From Saccoglossus kowalevskii (taxonomy: Eukaryota > Hemichordata > Enteropneusta > Harrimaniidae), in assembly GCF_000003605.2 (NCBI RefSeq), contig NW_003105601.1:396417-410589 (forward strand): a DNA stretch of 14,173 nt, written 5' to 3'. The translations under genes and the position numbers were made by a program. How positions within the stretch are numbered: position 1 is the first letter of the stretch; every line of letters starts with the position of its first letter. Positions 10,201 to 14,173 of this stretch are shown here, piece after piece. A model generated the notes under the pieces. It saw nothing but the letters and a program-made list of their open reading frames with translations, did not search any database and was not told where the DNA came from.

Positions 10201-13200
10201 GCAACCCGGCTTTACACATTCACTGTGACATAATATTTTATTTTATGGCAAACAAAATAAAATACATTTGCCAAAATGACTTCGCTGGCTATTTGATCTA
10301 TACTTGCAATAATTACAAGTCACGTGTTTATATTGTTCATTACAGAAGACAATATAAGTAAAGGAAATTGGTGTCCATTATTAGTGATGCCGGGTATTAT
10401 TTTAGCAATGTTAATACGTGTAGTGTCTGCTATTGAGATTACCTTCTTAGATTCAACACTGGCGCTCGCACTTATAAATGTAAGTATTTGGGTATTACCA
10501 TATAAGGCTATGCAGGTTGTACAAGGTGACGAAGATTCCGTTTGAAGTCACGTGAATAGCGAGATGATCGTGAGGTAACATAGAGTCTGTCTCAGGTTGT
10601 TTTTCTAGTAAGATTTGGCGTGTTAGGATATAGACCTTTCAATGTGTTCATTAGACTACTGGACAAAACAATTTTTATTGAAAGACGTGTGCATAAATGT
10701 GATCTTAAATATATATCATGTATACAGCGAGTGAAAAAACACAAAAAAACACCTTAAATCGGGAACAAAATTAAAGCGGGGAAGTCGTCACCTGCGCATG
10801 CGTAAAATGGCCATAGCGTGTCATGGTTTACAAACAAGCGTCTATCCATGGTAGCGTGTGTTATCGTCGCTTGGGACTCAATTCCCGCGCGTGCGCAGGT
10901 GACGACCCTCGCGCTTTAAACTGTAACGCGTTCTGGGCGGGCCCGGGGTAAACAATACAAAGAGCTCTTCAAACACGCCGTAGTCGAAACTATGTTTGTT
11001 CCAGTATGCATTTCATTGCAGAGACTTTGATAGTTTTGATATCATCATAATAAACATATTTTTTTGAAAAATATATCAGTTGCCGAATTACACTGTACAG
11101 TATATCGCACCCAGGATATCGCACAGTCACGACGAACTTGTTGACAGCGGTGATACTCGCTCGAGCGAGCCAGTGCAGGCGACAGTCATTTATACTGATT
11201 TTACCTATTATCTTTCGGTAAGGTAACCCTTTTATCAAACTGTCAATATATCACAGTGTCCATAACCCCCCCCCCTCATAAAACACAATTAAAGTCAGTT
11301 TTCGAAAGATACTAATTTAGTATCAATGTTTGCTATTCATGATCTGGGCATAACTTACCATAACTTACCATAACCCATGGGTTCTAGTACATTCTTTTCT
11401 AACCATGACTTGCATAAAATTAAAACATCGAATAATGCACTGATACACTGGTATAATATAATTGTAAATGATCTTTCATTTGACAACAAAACACCGAGGA
11501 TCATTCACCCTCAGTGTCTTCTCATTTCTACACCAAACATAAAAGATTTATAAATAGTCCAAGTACTACTGAGATCTGGTTTAAAGCGCGGTGGTCGTCG
11601 CGCAGCGCGTGTTCGAATTTCATGTAAATAAACAATGTATTTTACACGCGTTGTATACGTCGCTATGAGTCCCATATCGAACAGGACGCGACACGACGAC
11701 TGCCGCCCTTTAAAGTTGTAATCATGGATGAGTTTATTCATGATGTCGTGCATTATGAATACAGCACTGCTGTGTTGCTTTTTATTTCAAAGCTGGTCAG
11801 TTTGCTTTTTTTCTTGTTTACAGTTGAATGTTACCTCTACTGGTTTGTTAGGAATATTATTCCTGCTAACAGGCCTGGGATATGGACTGTCGGCGCCACT
11901 CTGGGGCTTGGCTGGGGATAAGTGGGTAAGTTACGTTCCCTCACCTTGCACAGATTAAATGGCGGTGGTCGTCGTTTAGTGTGCGTTCAATTTTTATGTA
12001 GTCAAAGCCTTCAAATAGTTGCTGTATACGTTTCATGGGAACCTTTATATCTTTATTACAATTCATTCATAATTATTCATGTTTGTTTTATTAAGGTAAA
12101 CAGATTAGAGTTATGTAATAAATCTTTATTATAATATTTCATCTTACATCAAGTGTTTGTTCCTAACAATACTTGCCAACGCGTCCATAGGCTGATCAAT
12201 CTCGCGTGATATGCTAATGTGTATTAAAGTGACCAATCACTATTGTTCTATGTTTCAGGATATCATCAAAGAATTAAATTTACTTGGTTTAGTGTTCGGA
12301 TCTGTGGGATATTTACTAATTGGACCCAGTCCCATACTTCAAGTGGACGCGTACGTATTATGTACATGTACTGGTGTACTCTTAGCACAACAAACCTGCT
12401 TCCTTCATCTATATAAATATTTATAAATTTCAAAATTCACACCGAAAAGTGTTATTAACATTGACCGATTGAATGATAATATTGGAACTTTTTTTCAACT
12501 AACGTCATTGCGCACTACGCTTGTTGATTGACTGGTTGGATTCAACTACTATTGACATTTATAAAGATGAAGAAACGGGTTTGTTGTGCCGAGAGTATAT
12601 TGGTAGAAATAAATAGCATAGTTGTGTACGAGTGTCCCGTGGGTGAGATGGCATAATAATAATAATGTGCCAACCTTGAGCTACGCCTGGAGTCTGGGAA
12701 GACGTCTGCTTTCAGCGGCAAATGTTCCTTGAAGACTAAAATGTTGCTTGAAGATTAATATAAAGCATTCTACAAGCTTGACAGATCGATTTGGGGGGGG
12801 GGGGTCGGTAATTAACAACAAACTTACTACGAGCTTCAACTAGTATCTTTTTCTTTTGATATTATGTTGCGAATGAGGTATCCATTTTCGTTTTGTGAAT
12901 GCTTCGCGAGGAGTAAGGATCTGCCACGTGACGGTAACTACTGGTGGCACATCCCTATCATATAGTAGAAGTGATTTTTAACTTGCAATCGAACAAGGAC
13001 AAATAAAGTAAAATATAAACAAGGAAACGTTAAGGAAACACTCCCAGTTCAGCATGTATTCTCACAGCAAATTTATTTACTAGATTAAAAATACAATTAA
13101 AAAAACGTAATGAAAGCAGTACAACAAATGGTGTTCCGTGAATCACTGGTGCAATCCCTGGGATTGACGGCACCCCTTTAGGCCATGGAACCTTGCAAAT

Positions 13201-13691
13201 AGTACAATCTCACTGGTTCTCATCTCAACACAAGATAAAATTTAAAACCTACACACCACAGTTATAGTTTCAGATATAGCTAGGTTCTTTTCTACATGGA
13301 ATATTAAAATATAATTTTTCATCCAAATCTAGAAGTAATGTCACACTTTGTTTGTTTGCTTTAAAATTGAGATTGAATTCACTGAAAAATATAGAAATGT
13401 GAACAATTTGCCCAAAATTTAAGCGTGAAAAAATTTAAGCCCTCAAAATGGTTGAAGAAAGTGCAATAGTATAGTTCTGTCACGGTGACGATTTCCATAT
13501 GAACATGATACATTTGCAATACCCGTGACACCCGGAATCTTCATTGAAAACTGTCCGTCACATATAATAACCAAAAAAAAAATACATTTCTTTTCCAGGA
13601 GCGTTGCTATTATGGCTACTGGTCTGACACTTATGGGAATTGGTGTCGGAGCTGTCATTACATTGGTGTCCGACATGGTGACAATCGCAAG
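4149..13691 (+). CDS. SLC18B1: SLC18B1-like MFS transporter, exons 1-10 (C-terminus beyond window)
   Basis: Spliced from 4149-4256, 7609-7704, 8504-8577, 8877-9024, 9387-9455, 9927-10020, 10346-10479, 11824-11925, 12259-12350 and 13599-13691: 1010 nt, 336 whole codons, no internal stop, all phases compatible. Family signatures appear in order: YSIIVPFYP (TM1, residues 26-34), KGV then TVGFIMASFAFVSFL (TM2), VRIIQAFG (motif-B-like, TM4, R112 and Q115), GLGLITGPTIGAALY (motif C, TM5, about 150-164), VLLVIAPICMCILP (TM6), FLDSTLAL (TM7), SAPLWGLAGDK (TM8-9 loop, about 264-274) and YLLIGPSPIL (TM9). Each aligns with human SLC18B1 as I remember it (YSILGPFFP, GLGLILGPPVGGFLY, FLDPTLSL, SSPLFGLLSDK, LLGPVPIL). 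The human protein is about 456 residues, so roughly 110 C-terminal residues (TM11-12) are missing to the right. Vertebrate SLC18B1 is reported as a vesicular polyamine exchanger. Many invertebrates have several paralogues, so the substrate here is inferred. Confidence 0.88.
4412..4447. repeat. Inverted repeat GACTGTCA / TGACAGTC
   Basis: A perfect 8-bp inverted repeat (4412-4419 and 4440-4447) with a 20-nt spacer in intron 1. It could be a small hairpin. No function can be assigned. Confidence 0.4.
5717..5773 (+). repeat. Three short direct repeats GTTGTTTTAAGC
   Basis: GTTGTTTTAAGC at 5717-5728 and 5762-5773, with a variant GTGTTTTAAGC at 5749-5759. This is a small, partly degenerate direct repeat within intron 1. 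Confidence 0.5.
6851..6923. mobile_element. GC-rich hairpin element (possible MITE relic)
   Basis: The left arm holds CGTTCCAC and then CGCGCAC (6851-6870). The right arm holds GTGCGCG and then GTGGAACG (6899-6923), giving an interrupted inverted repeat around a 28-nt spacer. It is embedded in a GC-rich, CpG-rich patch (about 6835-6965) unlike the AT-rich flanks, which also includes a CRE-like TGACGTA at 6928-6934 and GCTCCGCCCCC. It may be a foldback or MITE fragment. An alternative is an internal promoter or enhancer. Confidence 0.4.
7017..7116. mobile_element. Imperfect inverted repeat of about 100 bp (possible MITE)
   Basis: The left arm (7017-7042) contains CTCGTTGAGAG and GAGGGAGTG. 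The right arm (7093-7116) contains CACTCCCTCTCAGAACGAG. They pair with two small indels around a 50-nt spacer. There is no ORF. This is consistent with a short non-autonomous transposon or a foldback, but no second copy is seen in the window. Confidence 0.4.
7160..7545. repeat. Degenerate repeat block with CCCGAGA motifs and C/G homopolymers
   Basis: Motif TCCCGAGA occurs at 7261, 7303 and 7343 (spacing 42 and 40 nt), each followed by an A-rich stretch and a G-run. The reverse form TCTCGGGA occurs upstream (7215, 7247), and TCTCTAGA/TCCCTAGA variants occur downstream. The pair at 7247-7255 and 7260-7268 is a perfect 9-bp inverted repeat with a 4-nt loop. Homopolymers include 12 C (7164-7175), 11 G (7438-7448), 9 G (7474-7482) and 11 C (7509-7519). 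ORFs on both strands here are repeat artefacts. Confidence 0.65.
7609..7704 (+). CDS. SLC18B1: SLC18B1-like exon 2 (TM2)
   Basis: 96 nt, 32 codons, phase 0 at both ends, acceptor TTTACAG and donor TCG|GTGAGT. It encodes KGVDPLTVGFIMASFAF and then a helix end with PPLAKS. This matches the extramembrane KG segment and TM2 of SLC18B1. The position that follows TM2 lacks the classical MFS motif A residues, as is usual in this family. Confidence 0.88.
8196..8255 (+). repeat. (AAAAC)12 microsatellite
   Basis: Twelve uninterrupted AAAAC units, preceded by a short alternating TA tract. A-rich pentanucleotide repeats often grow from retroposon tails, but no recognisable SINE body precedes it. The uninterrupted array is probably length-polymorphic. 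Confidence 0.95.
8400..8484 (+). repeat. Degenerate minisatellite, about 4 units of 20-23 bp, next to the exon 3 acceptor
   Basis: Units at 8400-8419, 8420-8442, 8443-8463 and 8464-8484 share a core like CTACTTTACATCACGATG with substitutions. The array ends 19 nt before the acceptor AG at 8502-8503, so it forms the whole 3' end of intron 2. Confidence 0.55.
8504..8577 (+). CDS. SLC18B1: SLC18B1-like exon 3 (TM3)
   Basis: 74 nt, entering in phase 0 and leaving with two bases (GG) of a glycine codon. Donor GTAAGA. It encodes FGYKFIFILGVGVSGLAAL and IFG, matching the TM3 region that reads GAKFMFVAGMF...LFG in the human protein. Confidence 0.86.
8877..9024 (+). CDS. SLC18B1: SLC18B1-like exon 4 (TM4)
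   Basis: 148 nt. The first G completes the glycine codon from exon 3, then 49 codons follow to TAT|GTAAGT. The MSFIVRIIQAFGVQAGNTS helix carries the conserved Arg and a polar residue at the MFS motif-B position. FKLYPDNVAFAY matches the family segment around FPNNVA that leads into TM5. Acceptor CACCCAG. Confidence 0.88.
9025..9386 (+). other. Intron 4 (362 nt, phase 0)
   Basis: Donor GTAAGT, acceptor TTTTTTGCAG. Apart from short A/T runs nothing distinctive is seen. There is no ORF of interest. Confidence 0.85.
9387..9455 (+). CDS. SLC18B1: SLC18B1-like exon 5 (TM5, motif C)
   Basis: 69 nt, 23 codons, phase 0 at both ends, donor ACG|GTAACA. It encodes QVFSGLGLITGPTIGAALY, the antiporter motif C (GxxxGPxxG) typical of drug:H+ antiporters and SLC18 relatives. 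The second glycine of the terminal GG pair is Ala here. Confidence 0.9.
9456..9926 (+). other. Intron 5 (471 nt, phase 0)
   Basis: Donor GTAACA, acceptor TATTTCAG. The 3' end is made of a 20-bp minisatellite with CACGTG cores. The repeats supply TACTAAC-like branch-point candidates at 9835-9841 and 9896-9902. The rest is AT-rich with no coding signal. Confidence 0.8.
9802..9915 (+). repeat. 20-bp minisatellite with CACGTG E-boxes abutting the exon 6 acceptor
   Basis: About six units of 19-21 bp start at about 9802, 9821, 9841, 9861, 9882 and 9902. The best is CATCACGTGACATATACTAA, and the later ones diverge. Perfect CACGTG hexamers lie at 9824, 9844, 9885 and 9905; two sit in TCACGTGAC. The last full unit ends in TACTAAT, a good branch-point sequence 25 nt before the acceptor AG. 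Confidence 0.75.
9927..10020 (+). CDS. SLC18B1: SLC18B1-like exon 6 (TM6)
   Basis: 94 nt, 31 codons plus one base, ending at the GC donor AATAG|GCAAGT. It encodes GGYFLPFLVLGVVLLVIAP and then ICMCILPPSEI, equivalent to GYEVPFIVLGCVVLLMVP and the ILP motif of the human protein. Joining to exon 7 gives a Glu codon and keeps frame, whereas using the nearby GT would run into a stop in exon 7. Confidence 0.88.
10021..10345 (+). other. Intron 6 (325 nt, phase 1, GC-AG)
   Basis: The donor is GCAAGT instead of GTAAGT, with otherwise perfect U1 complementarity (AG|GCAAGT). The acceptor is TTCATTACAG. It contains a 31-nt AT hairpin (10234-10264) that overlaps a second possible stem (10246-10273). Confidence 0.8.
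10234..10273. repeat. Two overlapping, mutually exclusive hairpins in intron 6
   Basis: TATTTTATTTT (10234-10244) pairs perfectly with AAAATAAAATA (10254-10264) around a 9-nt loop. TGGCAAA (10246-10252), which lies in that loop, pairs with TTTGCCA (10267-10273). Both stems cannot form at once. Confidence 0.5.
10346..10479 (+). CDS. SLC18B1: SLC18B1-like exon 7 (TM7)
   Basis: 134 nt; the first two bases complete Glu197, then 44 codons follow to AAT|GTAAGT. It starts in the central loop (DNISKGNW) and continues through TM7 to ITFLDSTLALALIN. The FLDSTLAL core aligns with FLDPTLSL of the human protein, with Ser for Pro. Confidence 0.88.
10771..10919. mobile_element. TTAA-flanked MITE, family 1, copy B
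   Basis: 149 bp bounded by TTAA (10771-10774 and 10916-10919). The left end has GTCGTCACCTGCGCATGCG and the right end CGTGCGCAGGTGACGAC, a 17-bp terminal inverted repeat with one mismatch in this inner part. The interior closely matches copy A (695-859), including GGCCATAGCGTGTCAT and a forkhead-like GTTTACAAAC palindrome. There is no coding capacity, so it must have moved with a transposase supplied in trans. Confidence 0.8.
11156..11169. repeat. 14-bp perfect palindrome CTCGCTCGAGCGAG
   Basis: The sequence reads identically on both strands and is GC-rich in an AT-rich intron. It may be a chance palindrome or a binding site. No function can be assigned. Confidence 0.5.
11349..11374 (+). repeat. 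Short tandem repeat CATAACTTAC x2.5
   Basis: Two perfect 10-bp units (11349-11358 and 11359-11368) are followed by a partial one, CATAAC. Confidence 0.7.
11581..11713. mobile_element. TTAA-flanked MITE, family 2, copy C
   Basis: 133 bp bounded by TTAA (11581-11584 and 11710-11713). The left end reads TTAAAGCGCGGTGGTCGTCG and the right end, on the opposite strand, TTAAAGGGCGGCAGTCGTCG. These are 20-bp terminal inverted repeats with four mismatches. The interior (CATGTAAATAAA, GTATACGTCG) differs from family 1 but is shared with the partial copy at 11955. It lies 110 bp before exon 8. Confidence 0.75.
11824..11925 (+). CDS. SLC18B1: SLC18B1-like exon 8 (TM8 and loop to TM9)
   Basis: 102 nt, 34 codons, phase 0 at both ends, donor TGG|GTAAGT. 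It encodes TGLLGILFLLTGLGYGLSAP and then LWGLAGDKW. The end matches the SSPLFGLLSDK loop, the second-half counterpart of MFS motif A. Because it is phase 0-0, its loss would keep the reading frame while removing TM8. MITE copies C and D lie on either side. Confidence 0.9.
11926..12258 (+). other. Intron 8 (333 nt, phase 0)
   Basis: Donor GTAAGT, acceptor TATGTTTCAG. The partial MITE copy D occupies its 5' third, beginning 30 nt after exon 8. The remainder is AT-rich with no coding signal. Confidence 0.8.
11955..12042 (+). mobile_element. Partial MITE, family 2, copy D (right end lost)
   Basis: It starts TTAAATGGCGGTGGTCGTCG and continues with GTGCGTTCAATTTTTATGTA and GTATACGT, in the same order and orientation as copy C. 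Similarity fades after about 12042 and no matching right terminus is seen. It is older or truncated compared with copy C. Confidence 0.6.
12259..12350 (+). CDS. SLC18B1: SLC18B1-like exon 9 (TM9)
   Basis: 92 nt, 30 codons plus GC of an Ala codon, donor GC|GTACGT. It encodes LNLLGLVFGSVGYLLIGPSP and then ILQVD, equivalent to GNLITAGCYMLLGPVPIL in the human protein. The GPSPIL core is a strong family marker. Confidence 0.9.
12351..13598 (+). other. Intron 9 (1248 nt, phase 2)
   Basis: Donor GTACGT, acceptor TTCTTTTCCAG. It contains a short TAA repeat (about 12654-12666), a G12 run (12793-12804) and a long AT-rich middle. No further exon or mobile element was recognised. Confidence 0.75.
13599..13691 (+). 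CDS. SLC18B1: SLC18B1-like exon 10 (TM10)
   Basis: 93 nt: one base completes the Ala codon, then 30 codons, then AG of the next codon before GTTCAA. It encodes SVAIMATGLTLMGIGVGAVI and then TLVSDMVTIA, which fits TM10 of the family. The donor GTTCAA is weak, so the exact 3' border is less certain than the others, but frame TAA/TGA stops follow downstream (for example at 13762) and no other good donor is nearer. Confidence 0.8.
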
Positions 13692-14173
13692 GTTCAAACA
13701 TTTTCTTTATTTATTCAAACAAAAAAATGAAGCGACATATAAATGCGATGTGCTAAAATTGTAAATATTCACAATTAAATTATCTTCAACATGTTTTTCA
13801 TTGGATGTAATTGCTGCTGTAATTACACGGTCTAACACAGAATTACCAAAACAAACTATCTGTTATGATGTTTGGATATTCTCTGTACCATGTCTGAAGT
13901 CGTCATATGGTACGCCCAACAAAAATATAGTGAATTATTAATTGCTTTTTGCTGTGGCATGATACAATCTAGCATTGACCACATTGAATTGAAAACAAAT
14001 TTAGTTTTCATCACTAACTAAAATTAGCGGATTTATCGTCGTAGAGGGCGTTGAGTTATATAACGCCAGAAAATAGTGAAATGCCGTGCGAGTTTCCCGA
14101 CAATCACAATTACGAGAAATACATATTTTGTTGGAATTTAAAATAAGTTGGCTTACAGTAATATGCACTTCAA
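13692..14173 (+). other. Start of intron 10 (continues beyond window)
   Basis: AT-rich sequence with no recognisable next exon. The expected TM11-12 segment, rich in Gly and Phe with a GPxxGG-like motif, was not found in any frame, so the remaining exons must lie further right. Confidence 0.6.

Larger units (their letters stand above)
10480..11823 (+). other. Intron 7 (1344 nt, phase 0)
   Basis: Donor GTAAGT, acceptor TCTTGTTTACAG. It holds two MITEs (10771-10919 and 11581-11713), a 14-bp palindrome, a C10 run (11266-11275) and a short CATAACTTAC tandem (11349-11374). A minus-strand ORF at 10990-11238 has no recognisable motif. Confidence 0.8.

Noticed and set aside
10990-11238. 82-aa minus-strand ORF in intron 7
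   Set aside because: No recognisable domain, no splice context, and it lies in repeat-rich intronic DNA.
11511-11753. 80-aa minus-strand ORF
   Set aside because: It mostly covers MITE copy C, and the Arg-rich stretch is a translation of the terminal repeat.
13443-13697. 84-aa minus-strand ORF
   Set aside because: It is antisense to exon 10. The plus-strand frame carries the conserved transporter sequence.
1-14173. tRNA, rRNA, CRISPR array or bacterial-type operon
   Set aside because: No paired A-box and B-box tRNA signals, no rRNA-like stretch and no regularly spaced identical repeats with unique spacers were seen. The only tandem arrays are microsatellites and minisatellites.

Overview
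The window is eukaryotic, metazoan-like genomic DNA. It is AT-rich, its coding sequence is split into short exons with canonical GT-AG borders, introns run from about 0.3 to 3.4 kb, and the non-coding part is full of microsatellites, degenerate minisatellites and short inverted-repeat transposon relics. There are no bacterial-type operons. The exon texture and the two gene families suggest an invertebrate animal, perhaps a marine deuterostome, but the sequence alone does not fix the species.

Two protein-coding genes can be supported, arranged head to head. At the left edge, on the minus strand (264 down to base 1, running off the window), is the first coding exon of an MFSD13A/TMEM180-like membrane protein of the MFS_2 (GPH-like) class. 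On the plus strand, ten exons between 4149 and 13691 spell about 336 residues of an SLC18B1-like MFS transporter; the vertebrate member is a vesicular polyamine transporter. All ten exons join in phase without a stop and cover TM1 to about TM10. The C-terminal exons lie beyond base 14173. The start exon (4149-4256) is separated from the second by a 3.35-kb intron and is read in a different frame from the longest local ORF.

Layout: 1-296, MFSD13A-like exon with a 5'UTR splice acceptor. 297-4121, intergenic or 5'-intron DNA with one TTAA-flanked MITE (695-859), a CpG-richer block (about 2400-2760) and small inverted repeats. 4122-4256, 5' leader with upstream ATGs and SLC18B1-like exon 1. 4257-7608, intron 1, whose last 800 bp hold two hairpin elements and a C/G-tract repeat block. 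7609-12350, exons 2-9 with introns that contain an (AAAAC)12 microsatellite, two minisatellites that each abut a splice acceptor, a GC-AG intron and three MITE copies. 12351-13598, intron 9. 13599-13691, exon 10. 13692-14173, start of intron 10.

Both genes encode major facilitator proteins but of different families, so a functional link is only a possibility. I found no defence system, RNA gene, intact transposase or other obviously undescribed system. The most notable non-coding features are two related TTAA-MITE families, one of which brackets exon 8, and an E-box-bearing 20-bp minisatellite that supplies the likely branch point of intron 5.
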